From Sphingobium trunci (lineage in GTDB: Bacteria > Pseudomonadota > Alphaproteobacteria > Sphingomonadales > Sphingomonadaceae), in the NCBI RefSeq assembly GCF_022664535.1, contig NZ_JAKUJY010000019.1, forward strand, positions 1 to 64,000: a DNA stretch of 64,000 nt, in the 5' to 3' direction. The notes under the pieces are model-generated. The model was given only the letters and a program-made list of their open reading frames with translations. It was not told the DNA's origin and searched no databases. Below are positions 35,911 to 45,559 of the stretch, piece by piece; position 1 is the stretch's first letter, and every line of letters starts with the position of its first letter. A program made the translations under genes and the position numbers.

Positions 35911-37406
35911 TCGCAACCATTGCTGAGCTCAGCGGTGCCGCAGCCGCGCGATACGGACCACGCACCGCCGTGACAATCTTGGGCGGTTCAGCGCTGAGCT
36001 TCCACGATCTCGATGCCAAGGCGGGGCGCTTGGCGGGTGGTTTGGCCGCGCACGGCCTAGGCCAAGGCGATCGAATCGCACTGCATCTTCCCAACGGCCT
36101 GGATTGGATTATCGCTTACCATGCAATTGCCCGCCTTGGTGCGGTGGTGGTCCCTTGCAACATTCTCCTGGCCCCGGAAGAGGTGGGTTGGATTACCGAC
36201 GATGCAGAGGTCGCCGCGCAGATCATTGCCTCGGATCGCACCGATGCGATCCGAGGTGCGCAAAAGGTTCTCCCGCTCACGATCACGGAGAAAGATCTTG
36301 ATCGGCTGATGACAAGCGACTGGATCAAGGCTGTCCGTTGCGAACCAGACGATCTGTTCACCATCGGCTACACCTCCGGCACGACCGGGCGGCCCAAGGG
36401 GGCGACCCAGACCCATCGCGCCGTGACCGCAAGCGTGGGAATGACCGCAACCATCCACGCGCGGCACGATGGGGACCGCATATTGACCGCCCTGCCTTTT
36501 CCGCATGTTTATGGCAACGTCGTGCTCAACACGAGCCTGCTCGTGGGCAGCACGCTCTTCGTGCTACCGCGCTTCGACGCGAGCGACGCGCTGGCCGCCA
36601 TCGGTCGGAATGGGATAACGCTGTTCGAGGGCGTTCCGACCATGTTCTACCAGATGCTTGCCCATCCGGATGTGCGATCGGCGCAGCTTCACAGCCTGCG
36701 GCGGTGCACCGTTGGCGGCCAGACGATGCCGCGCGCCAAGATCGAGGAAGTCATAGAGCGGTTCGGTTGCCCGCTGCTTGAGCTGTGGGGCATGACCGAA
36801 GTGGCGGGGCCGGCGATCACGCACTCGCCCTACTGGCCGGCTCGGCACGGCTCGATCGGGCTCCCGTTTCCCGGAATGGAGGTGCGGATCGGTTCGCTTC
36901 AACAAGCTGGCACCGTATCCAAGCCTATGGAAGCCGGCGAGATACTGGTGCGCGGCCCGCTCGTCACCAAAAGCTATTGGCGTAATTCCGGCGCAACTGC
37001 CGAAGCGATCGATGCCGCTGGATGGCTCGCGACCGGGGACGTGGGCTATGCCGACCCGGATGGGTATATATTCGTCGTGGACCGGTTGAAGGACATGATC
37101 ATCACCGGCGGCTACAATATCTATCCGGCCGAGGTTGAACAGATTCTTGCGCTCCACTCCGCAGTGGCGATGTCCGCAGTGGTGGGCGTGCCGGATGCTG
37201 AAAAGGGCGAGCTTGCCCATGCTTATATCGTGCTCGCTGGTGAGAGCGAGGCGGATGAAGCCGTCCTCAACGCACACTGCCGAGTCCATCTCGCGCCCTA
37301 CAAGGTGCCGCGGCGCTATATTTTCGTGGACGAACTGCCGCGAACCAGCACCGGCAAGATTTTGCGACGTGCTCTGCGCGGGCCGTCCAGCCTGATCAAC
37401 GAATGA
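35907..37406 (+). CDS. Acyl-CoA synthetase (AMP-binding)
   Basis: ATP-dependent acyl- or aryl-CoA ligase of 499 aa. The phosphate loop is YTSGTTGRPKG, with ELWGMTE, GWLATGDVGY and the C-terminal catalytic Lys in RTSTGKILRR. It activates a carboxylic acid to its CoA thioester. It follows the 44-aa frame with a four-base overlap and precedes an aldehyde dehydrogenase by 11 bp, which could supply its acid. It is one of three such ligases in the island. Substrate class (fatty or aromatic) is not determined. Confidence 0.9.
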   Translation: MIATIAELSGAAAARYGPRTAVTILGGSALSFHDLDAKAGRLAGGLAAHGLGQGDRIALHLPNGLDWIIAYHAIARLGAVVVPCNILLAPEEVGWITDDAEVAAQIIASDRTDAIRGAQKVLPLTITEKDLDRLMTSDWIKAVRCEPDDLFTIGYTSGTTGRPKGATQTHRAVTASVGMTATIHARHDGDRILTALPFPHVYGNVVLNTSLLVGSTLFVLPRFDASDALAAIGRNGITLFEGVPTMFYQMLAHPDVRSAQLHSLRRCTVGGQTMPRAKIEEVIERFGCPLLELWGMTEVAGPAITHSPYWPARHGSIGLPFPGMEVRIGSLQQAGTVSKPMEAGEILVRGPLVTKSYWRNSGATAEAIDAAGWLATGDVGYADPDGYIFVVDRLKDMIITGGYNIYPAEVEQILALHSAVAMSAVVGVPDAEKGELAHAYIVLAGESEADEAVLNAHCRVHLAPYKVPRRYIFVDELPRTSTGKILRRALRGPSSLINE

Positions 37407-37417
37407 GGATCTGAAAG

Positions 37418-38842
37418 ATGACTATTGATTTTGACGCCGGCTACGAGATGACGATCGATGGTCGCGCGGTTCCGGCGCACGCGCATTTCGATGCCTTCAA
37501 TCCCGCGACGGAAGAAGTGATCGCGCAGGTTCCCGACGCTTCGCGCGTGCAACTCGACGAAGCGGTCGCGTCGGCACGCAGGGCATTTCCTGCCTGGAGC
37601 GCGACGCCACTTGCAGAGCGACAGAAGGCCGTCGCGCATATCGGCGACGTGATCGACGAGAATGCCGAAGCGTTCATGCGACTGTTGACGCGCGAACAAG
37701 GGAAGGCGCGCAAAGGGGCCGAGTGGGAGATCGGCGGTTCAGTGATCTGGTGTCGCGAGATCGCGACCCAGGAACTCCCGCTGCATGTCGTCGAGAAAAC
37801 GGAGACTCGAAGCGTCGAAACGCGGCGTGTGCCGTTGGGCGTTGTCGGCGCGATCACACCCTGGAACTTCCCGCTTCTGCTGGCGATCTGGAAGATCGCT
37901 CCAGCGCTCATAACCGGCAACACGATGGTTTTGAAGCCATCGCCTTACACGCCGCTTTGTACGCTCAAACTGGGTGAATTGCTTCGCGACGTCCTTCCTG
38001 CCGGTGTCCTTAACGTCGTCTCCGGTGGGAACGAACTGGGAGCTTGGCTGACGCAGCACCCGGACGTCAGCAAGATCAGCTTCACAGGTTCCACCGCCAC
38101 CGGCCGCAAGATCATGGAGTCGGCGTCGGGCAACCTGAAGCGGATCACCCTGGAGCTTGGCGGCAACGATCCCGCGATTGTCTTGCCCGACGTAGACGTT
38201 CAGGCGACCGCGCAGGCGCTATTCTGGGCGGCGTTCCAGAACAGCGCACAATTTTGCGTCGCGGCCAAGCGCCTTTATATCCACGAAGATATTTATGACG
38301 AACTGTCCGCCGCCCTGGCGGCCTATGCCGCCACGGTGAAGGTCGGCGACGGTTCTCAGCAGGGAACCGATCTCGGCCCGATCCAGAACAAGATGCAGTT
38401 CGAAAAAGTGAAGGATCTGCTCGCCGATTCCGCGGCGGCCGGCCATCATTTTCTGACCGGCGGCGTTCCCGAGGCCGGGCAGGGCTATTTCGTGCCAGTC
38501 ACCATCGTGGACAATCCGCCGGAGGACAGCCGGGTGGTGGTCGAGGAAGCGTTCGGTCCGGTCCTGCCGCTCCTCAAGTTCCGCGACATTGACGATGTGA
38601 TCGATCGCGCCAACCGCACCGAATACGGCCTTGCCGCATCGGTGTGGAGCCGTGATACCGGGCTGGCTCGGTCCATTGCCGAACGGATCGAGGCAGGAAC
38701 GGTCTGGATCAACGAAATCCACAGCTTTTCGCCGCATGTCGCCTTTGGCGGGCACAAGCAGTCGGGCGTGGGCATTGAAAACTCTCTCGAAGGGCTCGCC
38801 GAATATAGTAATGCCCAGACGATTATCACAAATAACGCCTGA
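37418..38842 (+). CDS. NAD(P)-dependent aldehyde dehydrogenase
   Basis: ALDH of 474 aa with ITPWNFPLLL, GSTATGRKI (cofactor), LELGGNDPAIVL (general base) and the catalytic Cys in NSAQFCVAAKRLY. The residue before Cys is Phe in place of the common Val, a substrate-pocket variation. It is closely related to the ALDH at 52980-54404 (shared GNLKR-TLELGGNDPA block), so one may be a duplicate. It ends the ligase-ALDH operon, followed by a hairpin. Confidence 0.9.
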   Translation: MTIDFDAGYEMTIDGRAVPAHAHFDAFNPATEEVIAQVPDASRVQLDEAVASARRAFPAWSATPLAERQKAVAHIGDVIDENAEAFMRLLTREQGKARKGAEWEIGGSVIWCREIATQELPLHVVEKTETRSVETRRVPLGVVGAITPWNFPLLLAIWKIAPALITGNTMVLKPSPYTPLCTLKLGELLRDVLPAGVLNVVSGGNELGAWLTQHPDVSKISFTGSTATGRKIMESASGNLKRITLELGGNDPAIVLPDVDVQATAQALFWAAFQNSAQFCVAAKRLYIHEDIYDELSAALAAYAATVKVGDGSQQGTDLGPIQNKMQFEKVKDLLADSAAAGHHFLTGGVPEAGQGYFVPVTIVDNPPEDSRVVVEEAFGPVLPLLKFRDIDDVIDRANRTEYGLAASVWSRDTGLARSIAERIEAGTVWINEIHSFSPHVAFGGHKQSGVGIENSLEGLAEYSNAQTIITNNA

Positions 38843-38849
38843 CAAAATC

Positions 38850-38873
38850 GGCCCGCGTATCGCTGCGCGGGCC
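38850..38873 (+). terminator. Hairpin terminator after ligase-ALDH operon
   Basis: Stem GGCCCGCG / CGCGGGCC with an 8-base loop starts seven bases after the ALDH stop and is followed by GCGTTTG. The short T run makes it a moderate intrinsic terminator. Confidence 0.55.
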
Positions 38874-38928
38874 GCGTTTGCCTGGCTATAACAGGGGCGC
38901 GTTGTAGGAGTGTTCAGGCCAAGGCCGT

Positions 38929-39219
38929 TCAGACGGTCATCACTTTTTCACAATAGGCGGCTTCGGGCCTGTCATTGAACAGGGGGACCAAACGCGCCAG
39001 CAAGGCGCTGGCGTCCGGGTTCTTTGCTGACTTGTGGGCATCGATACTCTCCCACGTCTCAAGAAAGATGAAGCGGCGGCCATTGTCGAGATCGTGCAGC
39101 AGGTCAATTCCGTGACAGCCGGGAGCGGATCGCGCAAGCTCGGCCAATTCGATCAAGCCCGCTTTCACGCTCAGCTCCTCACCCTGCCTCGCGTGGATGA
39201 TATAATGTCTGGCTATCAT
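38929..39219 (-). CDS. Antibiotic-biosynthesis-monooxygenase-family protein (quinol monooxygenase-like)
   Basis: Small protein of 96 aa with the ferredoxin-like ABM fold pattern: IARHYIIHARQGEE, APGCHGIDLLHD and RRFIFLETWESIDAH. Such proteins (YgiN-like) oxidise quinols or aromatic substrates without cofactor, or bind them. AGGAAG precedes the ATG. It follows the riboflavin-synthesis gene by 65 bp on the same strand and ends the run that begins with the GMC gene. Confidence 0.8.
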   Translation of the reverse strand: MIARHYIIHARQGEELSVKAGLIELAELARSAPGCHGIDLLHDLDNGRRFIFLETWESIDAHKSAKNPDASALLARLVPLFNDRPEAAYCEKVMTV

Positions 39220-39284
39220 GGTTCTTCCTGCAAGCGACAGAAGCTACTGGTGTCGCCTGTGCAGGCGGCAACCGGACCTTTCAT

Positions 39285-40571
39285 TCAGGCGCTGATTGGA
39301 CGATACCCCACTACAGCCAGGTCATAGCCGTCCAGGGCGATGAGGCTGTGATGGGAGTTAGTGAGAAGGATCATATCCTGAACCCCCAGTTCCGCGAGGA
39401 TTTGCGCGCCTATCCCGTAGTCGCGCAGTTCGTCCATGTCCGTCTGTGTCTCGCCACCCGCTTTCAGCGCTTGAAATGTACGGCTGAACATGTCCGGTGT
39501 CCGCCGATTCAAAATAACGATAAGTCCAGCACCCTCATCGCCAATAATCTCCATCGAACGGGATAAGAGATGGCTGCGCGGCGCTTCCTGCCCGAAGGTG
39601 TCCGCGAATGGCGACATCTGGTGCATCCGTATAAGCGTCGGTCGATCTGGATCGACATGCCCCTTCTGCAATACGAGCTGCTCGGTGCCGGTCGCGCGGT
39701 TGAGGAAGATGATGGCCTTCCACTCGCCGCCCCATCGGCTGGTGAACGTCAGGTCGGAGCGCCGTTCAACGAGGTGATCATTGCGGCGGCGGTAGGCGAT
39801 TAGGTCGCGTATCGTTCCTATCTTGAGACCATGTTCTTTTGCGAAGGGAATGAGATCGTCGAGGCGCGCCATCGTCCCGTCGTCCCGCATGATCTCGCAA
39901 ATCACGCCAGAGGGATTGAGGCCCGCAAGGCGCGCCACGTCGACTGCGGCCTCCGTATGGCCGGTACGGACGAGGACGCCACCATCGCGTGCCACCAGCG
40001 GAAAGACATGGCCCGGCGTCACGATGTCCGACCGCCCCTTTGCCGCGTCGATCGCGACGGATATGGTGCGTGCCCTGTCGGCCGCGCTGATGCCGGTCGA
40101 TACGCCCTCCCGCGCCTCGATCGAGACGGTGAAGGCGGTTTCATGTCGCGTCCCATTTTCACGGCTCATCAGCTCAAGGCCGAGTTGGCCGACACGTTCG
40201 GACGTCAACGCCAGGCAGATCAGCCCGCGGCCGTGCGTTGCCATGAAGTTTATCGCATCGGGAGTCGCCATTTGCGCTGGTATTACCAGATCGCCTTCAT
40301 TCTCGCGGTCCTCGTCGTCTACGAGGATGAACATCCGTCCGTTTCGCGCCTCATGGATGATTTCTTCGGGAGGAGCGAGCGCGAGGCCCGCTTCGCGCTT
40401 TGCCAGATAGGTTTCGAGCCTGGAGATAGTCTCGGCGTCCGAAACCCAGTCATCGTCATCCAGATGGCGAAGGCCGCCGCTGGGGAGGCCAGCCGCGCGC
40501 GCCAGCCCGGACCGGGATAATCCGCTTTCCCTGATCAGTCTGCGGATCTTTTCAATAGTGCCATCACTCAT
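39285..40571 (-). CDS. ribB: 3,4-dihydroxy-2-butanone-4-phosphate synthase with degenerate GTP cyclohydrolase II domain and N-terminal HTH
   Basis: Protein of 428 aa. Residues 1-60 look like a DNA-binding helix-turn-helix (ESGLSRSGLARAAGLPSGGL). The DHBP-synthase domain follows with the acidic signature DDEDRENEGDL (85-95) and HTEAAVDVARLAG. The C-terminal domain aligns with GTP cyclohydrolase II but has no zinc Cys residues (RMHQMSPFADTFGQEAPR), so that activity should be absent. The enzyme makes the four-carbon precursor of riboflavin. Its presence among flavin-dependent catabolic genes suggests extra flavin supply. The ATG at 40571 follows AGGA; no RFN riboswitch was recognised upstream. 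Confidence 0.85.
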   Translation of the reverse strand: MSDGTIEKIRRLIRESGLSRSGLARAAGLPSGGLRHLDDDDWVSDAETISRLETYLAKREAGLALAPPEEIIHEARNGRMFILVDDEDRENEGDLVIPAQMATPDAINFMATHGRGLICLALTSERVGQLGLELMSRENGTRHETAFTVSIEAREGVSTGISAADRARTISVAIDAAKGRSDIVTPGHVFPLVARDGGVLVRTGHTEAAVDVARLAGLNPSGVICEIMRDDGTMARLDDLIPFAKEHGLKIGTIRDLIAYRRRNDHLVERRSDLTFTSRWGGEWKAIIFLNRATGTEQLVLQKGHVDPDRPTLIRMHQMSPFADTFGQEAPRSHLLSRSMEIIGDEGAGLIVILNRRTPDMFSRTFQALKAGGETQTDMDELRDYGIGAQILAELGVQDMILLTNSHHSLIALDGYDLAVVGYRPISA

Positions 40572-40842
40572 AGTTTCGGTTCCTGTGGCGAGTGCCGGAC
40601 CGACCCACCGCGCTTGAAGTTCGACGATGTTCGCGCTCGTAGGCGCGTAAGCCATGATGCCGAGGATCGCGACCGGCATGGAACGGGCGGCGCCTTTCAC
40701 ATGGCTATGCTGGGCAAAGCGCCAAGCGGCATGCTGGCGCCCAGTGCCGGTCCAGCGAAGGCGAACCGAACGGTTTCCCAACGGACGGCAATAAACCGGA
40801 GAGAACGGAGCGCGTTTGATTCGCCGACGCCTGATTGATTGC

Positions 40843-41727
40843 TTACCACCCCAGGTCCAGAGCGAAGCTGTCACCATCCCTTCGCACCCGGCCGACATAA
40901 GGCGCTTCGAAATGGCCGGGGATGAGCAGGGCGTTTTCGTCGGCGCAAAATTCCAGGAGATCGCGCCTAGCGGTGGCCGCCATGTCTTGATTCCAGCACA
41001 CGACACTGCTCATATTCCAAAGTGGAACCTGCATCGGGGAGTGGAGCAGATCCCCGGCGAAGACGCCCGTATCCCCGTCCGACCGCAACTCGATGCGAAT
41101 ATGTCCCGGCGAATGTCCGGGCGCCTGACGAAGCAGAAGGCAATCGAACAGTTCGTGCAGGTCTTCCACCAGCATCATCTTGCCGCTTTCCACCACCGGA
41201 TGGATGGAATCCTCAAACGTCTCCCGCAGATAGGGCGCGCAGTCTGGATCGGCCGCCTCCGCCTTCGCCGCCTCATATTCGACGCGCGAAAAGACATAGC
41301 GCGCATTTGGAAAGGTCGGAACCCAACGCCCGTTCACCAGCCGCGTGTTCCAGCCGACATGATCGACATGGAGATGGGTGCACAAGACGAAATGGATGTC
41401 TTCGGGTTGCAGGCCATGCTCCGCCAACCGCTCCAGATAGCGATTGGCCAAGTGGTGCATCTCGGCGAAGGCCCGTCGGTTCTTGTCATTACCCATGCAG
41501 GTGTCGATGAGGACATTATAGTCACCGACTTTCAGCAACCAGCTATGCACCGGCATGGGGAAGCGGCCCGTCTCGGGATCATAATGATCGGGGCAGAGCC
41601 AATGTTCGTGCGGCTTCACCGCTTCCCGGCTGAATTTGGGAAACCATGTCTGGGCGGTGAAGCCGAGCAGCGAGCTATCATATACACGGCCGATCTCCAC
41701 CTTGCCGATCTTGCCAAGCGTTTTCAT
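40843..41727 (-). CDS. MBL-fold metallo-hydrolase
   Basis: Protein of 294 aa with the metal motif THLHVDHVGW and later RQAPGHSPGH and GVFAGDLLH, all expected for a two-metal hydrolase of the lactonase/glyoxalase type. ATG 41727 is preceded by AGGAGAGGAA; a TTG two codons earlier is less likely. It follows the ALDH gene by 28 bp. It may open a lactone or hydrolyse an ester formed in the pathway. Confidence 0.85.
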   Translation of the reverse strand: MKTLGKIGKVEIGRVYDSSLLGFTAQTWFPKFSREAVKPHEHWLCPDHYDPETGRFPMPVHSWLLKVGDYNVLIDTCMGNDKNRRAFAEMHHLANRYLERLAEHGLQPEDIHFVLCTHLHVDHVGWNTRLVNGRWVPTFPNARYVFSRVEYEAAKAEAADPDCAPYLRETFEDSIHPVVESGKMMLVEDLHELFDCLLLRQAPGHSPGHIRIELRSDGDTGVFAGDLLHSPMQVPLWNMSSVVCWNQDMAATARRDLLEFCADENALLIPGHFEAPYVGRVRRDGDSFALDLGW

Positions 41728-41755
41728 CGTCAATTCCTCTCCTTGATGGCCGCGT

Positions 41756-43258
41756 TCAGGCGGTGGGGCTCTTCAGCCGAATGTGGATGTTCTTTTCACG
41801 GGTGAACGCGAGCAGTTCCTCGAGGCATTCCTCGCGCCCCAGCCCGGACTGGCGCACGCCGCCAAACGGCGCGCCCAGGAAGTGCCGCGCCACTTCATTG
41901 ACCCATACATAGCCGGCCTCGACGGCGCCCGCGAGCCGATGCGCGCTATGAAGATCGTCGGTCCAGATTGAGCATGTCAGGCCAAGGTCGTTCTGGTTCA
42001 CCTGCGCAATGAGTTCGGCCTCGTCCTGCCAGCGAAGCACCGAGAGCACCGGGCCGAAAATCTCTTCCCGCGCGATCGCCATATCCATCGTCACGTCGGC
42101 AAAGAGGGTCGGCTCGAAGAACCAGCCGCTCGCGAACGCGCTTCCATCGGGATGCTTGCCGCCCGAGACAAGGCGAGCGCCTTCGGCAATTCCTTTCTGA
42201 ACGAAGGAAACCACCCGATCATATTGAGCCTGAGAGGCGATGGCGCCCATCACGGTGTCAGGATCGGACGGGATGCCGGGGCTGAAGCGCTGAATCTTCT
42301 CGGCGGCCTTTTGAAGCACTGCATCGTAGAGCGAGTCATGAATGAATGCCCGGCTCGTCGATCCGCACGATTGTCCGCACCAGTCGAAGTTCATGCCGCG
42401 AATGACCGCATCCGCAACATCCTCCACGTCCGCGTCCGGAAGCGCGATGAGCGCATTCTTGCCCCCCAGTTCCAGCAGCACGGGCTTGATCGTCTCGGCC
42501 GCCGCTCGCATCACCGCCCGGCCGGTGGCGACGCTGCCGACGACGGTCACCATAGCGATGCCGGGATGCGCCGCCAGCGCGGTTCCGGCCGCCCTGCCGC
42601 CCGGCAAGATGTTGAGCACGCCGGGCGGAAGCAGCGCGTCCCATATTTCGGCCAGTTTCAACGATGAGAGCGGCGCTTGCTCGGGCGGTTTCATGATGAC
42701 GGCATTGCCGGCTGCAAGTGGCGCCGCCGCCTTGCCAGCGCAGAACATGAGGGGATGATTGAACGGAATGATCCTTGCGACCACCCCTTGAGGTTCGCGC
42801 GTCGAGAAGTTCACGGTGTCCGGACCCATCGGTATCGACGCGCCCTTCATCTCGGTGACGAGGCCGGCGAAGAAGTCGAGCTGCCCGGCCGCGAATTCGA
42901 CATCGCCGCGAAGCATTCGGACGGGGTTGCCGCCGTCTATGGCATCCAGGAGCGCCAGTTGGTCCACCCGCCCGCGCAGTCGAACAGCCATTTCCCGCAA
43001 GATTTTCGCGCGTTCCAGCGGCGCTACGTCACGCCAGATCGCAAAGCCGGCACGGGCCGCAGCGACGGTCTGATCCACGTCTGCCTCGTCGGCATCCGCG
43101 ATCTTGCAGATCTCGGCTCCCGTTGCCGGATTATATATAGTGCGGGTGCCTCCGCTTAGGGCGCCATGCCACCCTCCTCCATAATAGAGGTCGCGTCGCG
43201 AAGGCAGTGTGTCTTCATAATCGCGATCGCTCGGCTTGAGGCTGGGGTGAGGTTGCAT
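41756..43258 (-). CDS. NAD(P)-dependent aldehyde dehydrogenase
   Basis: ALDH of 500 aa with IIPFNHPLMF, GSVATGRAVM, LLELGGKNALIALP (general base) and the Cys region DWCGQSCGSTSRAF, in which the catalytic Cys is followed by Gly-Ser. GGSTS-like replacement and the NHP in place of NFP place it with betaine/benzaldehyde-type ALDHs. The start at 43258 is chosen for GGAA upstream; 43273 is possible. It follows the GMC gene by 29 bp, so the pair would convert an alcohol to an acid via the aldehyde. Confidence 0.85.
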   Translation of the reverse strand: MQPHPSLKPSDRDYEDTLPSRRDLYYGGGWHGALSGGTRTIYNPATGAEICKIADADEADVDQTVAAARAGFAIWRDVAPLERAKILREMAVRLRGRVDQLALLDAIDGGNPVRMLRGDVEFAAGQLDFFAGLVTEMKGASIPMGPDTVNFSTREPQGVVARIIPFNHPLMFCAGKAAAPLAAGNAVIMKPPEQAPLSSLKLAEIWDALLPPGVLNILPGGRAAGTALAAHPGIAMVTVVGSVATGRAVMRAAAETIKPVLLELGGKNALIALPDADVEDVADAVIRGMNFDWCGQSCGSTSRAFIHDSLYDAVLQKAAEKIQRFSPGIPSDPDTVMGAIASQAQYDRVVSFVQKGIAEGARLVSGGKHPDGSAFASGWFFEPTLFADVTMDMAIAREEIFGPVLSVLRWQDEAELIAQVNQNDLGLTCSIWTDDLHSAHRLAGAVEAGYVWVNEVARHFLGAPFGGVRQSGLGREECLEELLAFTREKNIHIRLKSPTA

Positions 43259-43287
43259 GCTGAAACATTCCATTCACAAGGTGTGGA

Positions 43288-44931
43288 TCAAAGGGCGGCT
43301 TCGGTTTCGACAGAAGGGGCGCGCGCCGACGCGATCGCCTCGCCAAGGATTATGTCCGCCGCCTTTTCTGCGATCATCATCACGACGGCATTGATGTTGC
43401 CCCCGACCATATCGGGCATGACCGAAGCATCCACGACGCGCAGACCCTCGACGCCGCACACCCGTAACTGCGGATCGACGACCCGCAGGGCGTCGCCTTC
43501 GCCGCCCATTTTGCATGTGCCCGCAGGGTGGTGAACGGTCACAGCATTTGACCGGACGAAGGCGTCGAGTTCTTCGTCCGTCTGCCTTGCATCGCCCGGC
43601 AGAATTTCCGATCCTGTATGCGCACGCATGGCGTTCTGGGACATCACGGTGCGCGCCATTCTTACACCTTTCCTCAAACCGGCACGGTCGGCTTCCGCCT
43701 GAAGGAAGCGTGGCTCGATCAACGGTGGGGCCGCGGGGTCGGAAGAAGCCAGCCGAACGGCGCCGCGGCTCTCCGGCCGCAGGAGGGCGACCCGGCAGCC
43801 GAACGTGTTCGGCACCGGATGGATGAACGGCTTGAGCCAGGGCTTCGCGGGAAAGGGCGCAGCGAGGAAGAGAAACTGGATGTCGGGCAAAGCCTCGCCG
43901 CTGTCCGATTTCAGAAAGGCTGTGGCGCCAATGGGCACGTCACCGGCGAAGCTCTCGCGGCCCAGCAAAGAGTTCAGCATCGAAATCGCGAGGCGGTCAT
44001 ACCGCATCGCACGTTCGAACGGGGCTGGATCAGTCCTGCGATGCACTGTGATGACGCTGAGATGATCCTGAAAGTTCGCGCCGACGCCCGGCGCTGGGAC
44101 ATGCACAGGGATCCCCAAAGAGCGAAGCTGTTCGGGATCGCCGACGCCCGAGAGCATGAGCAGTTTCGGGCTGTCGATGACGCCACTACACAAGATTACC
44201 TCGCGACGCGCGTGCGCCACCTGCTCGACGCCGCGCCGGACATAGCGAATGCCTGTAGCGCGGCCCTGCTGGATGATGATCTGGCGGGCCGCTGCCTCGG
44301 TCTCGATACGCAAGGAGGGACGTTTCAGAGCAGGGCGCAGATAGGCGTCGGCGGAACTCCAGCGCCGTCCGCGATGGATTGTTGACTGGACCATGCCGAA
44401 ACCTTCCTGATGCCTGCCGTTATAATCAGCCGTTATCGGGTAGCCTGCTTCCGCCCCGGCCTCGATGAAGGAACCGAGGATGGGGTCGCGATAACGCGTT
44501 GCCTGAGTGTGGAGCGGCCCGTTCGCTCCGCGATAGCCATCGCCGCCATGCTCCCATCGCTCCGATTTTTTGAAATAGGGGAGGACGTCAGCATAGGACC
44601 AGCCGGTGGCGCCATTCGCGGCCCAGCGGTCGTAATCGCCCGCATGGCCGCGCACATAGACCATGACGTTGACCGAGGACGAACCGCCGATCACCTTGCC
44701 GCGCGCACACTCGATAGCGCGTCCGTCGAGGCCGGGGTCCGGCTCCATGAAATAGCCCCAGTCGTGCAGCCGTTCCGGGAAAATCTTGCCGATGCCGACA
44801 GGAATGTGGATCAGTGGATCACGGTCCCACTTGCCAGCCTCCAGCAGCAATACGGAAGAACCGTCTTCCGTAAGGCGGCTCGCCATCACGCATCCGGCAG
44901 AGCCCGCCCCTACGACGATATAGTCGAACAT
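43288..44931 (-). CDS. GMC-family FAD-dependent oxidoreductase
   Basis: Flavoprotein of 547 aa. It starts MFDYIVVGAGSAGCVMASRL, the FAD-binding loop, with LLLEAG further on and the GMC signature ARGKVIGGSSSVNVMVYVRG (about residues 80-99). The catalytic region is TVHHPAGTCKMG and GGNINAVVMMIAEKAA near the end. Such enzymes oxidise primary alcohols or polyethylene-glycol-like substrates. The frame runs to a GTG at 44961, but ATG 44931 fits the family. It leads a five-gene run on the minus strand and is divergent from an AraC gene. Confidence 0.9.
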   Translation of the reverse strand: MFDYIVVGAGSAGCVMASRLTEDGSSVLLLEAGKWDRDPLIHIPVGIGKIFPERLHDWGYFMEPDPGLDGRAIECARGKVIGGSSSVNVMVYVRGHAGDYDRWAANGATGWSYADVLPYFKKSERWEHGGDGYRGANGPLHTQATRYRDPILGSFIEAGAEAGYPITADYNGRHQEGFGMVQSTIHRGRRWSSADAYLRPALKRPSLRIETEAAARQIIIQQGRATGIRYVRRGVEQVAHARREVILCSGVIDSPKLLMLSGVGDPEQLRSLGIPVHVPAPGVGANFQDHLSVITVHRRTDPAPFERAMRYDRLAISMLNSLLGRESFAGDVPIGATAFLKSDSGEALPDIQFLFLAAPFPAKPWLKPFIHPVPNTFGCRVALLRPESRGAVRLASSDPAAPPLIEPRFLQAEADRAGLRKGVRMARTVMSQNAMRAHTGSEILPGDARQTDEELDAFVRSNAVTVHHPAGTCKMGGEGDALRVVDPQLRVCGVEGLRVVDASVMPDMVGGNINAVVMMIAEKAADIILGEAIASARAPSVETEAAL

Positions 44932-44964
44932 ATGCCCGAAGATGCCTTCCTTTCCCGACACGGA

Positions 44965-45075
44965 TTACATCCCCTCCGCAATGGACGATGGAGCGAACGC
45001 CATCATTTCCGGTCCTGCCTTTCCGGACCAATGAAACGGCAACAGGCGTCCTTTGCTCTTGCTGAACATGGCCAT
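44965..45075 (-). CDS. Small ORF (36 aa) ahead of the GMC gene
   Basis: Begins MAMFSKSKGRLLPFHWSGKA with AGGAGAGGG upstream and ends with TAA 33 bp before the GMC start. No family recognised. The good ribosome site and position suggest a real small protein or a leader peptide. Confidence 0.4.
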   Translation of the reverse strand: MAMFSKSKGRLLPFHWSGKAGPEMMAFAPSSIAEGM

Positions 45076-45559
45076 CGTCTTACCCTCTCCTCAAGATTTC
45101 CTTCCGATACCGCAAGTCCTGCGGCAACTGCATCCTCGATTTGATAAAATCTTATACTTCATTCCATAGGATAATCACGTTCCGAAGAATTGTGGAAACG
45201 TATAAGAAAAATTCTGGTTTGGAGTTTCATCAATGAAGGATGGTTCGGAAGCTCTCAAGCGCGGAAATATAGCGCCGAAAACGGTCATCCTCTTACCGAC
45301 GTATCGAGCGTTATCGCGCGACTTTGATCCGCTGGCAAAAATATTCAAGATGACCAATCGTCATCCTTCCGTCTTTGGCGTCCTCTGCAAGCAATGTGGC
45401 GTCAATTGATAGTGCGCCCCATCCCCTTCGAACTACACTTGGAACGCCGGCAGACCGGCGCCAAGGAGGGGAATGAAGAGCGATGCATGCGACAGGGCGG
45501 TTTGAGTCTGTGGCAGTCGGCATGTGCGTGCGCACCCGATGGTATGCTTTGGAAACGCG
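45076..45559. promoter_or_regulatory. Divergent GMC/AraC promoter region with inverted repeat
   Basis: A 484-bp gap with no convincing gene. TCTTATAC (45150-45157) and GTATAAGA (45200-45207) form a perfect 8-bp inverted repeat 42 bp apart in an AT-rich stretch, a candidate AraC binding pair. A GC hairpin (CGCCGG-CAGA-CCGGCG) lies near 45448-45463. Confidence 0.45.

Noticed and set aside
40572-40842. Possible FMN (RFN) riboswitch upstream of ribB
   Set aside because: I looked for the conserved RFN blocks on the minus strand and did not find them.
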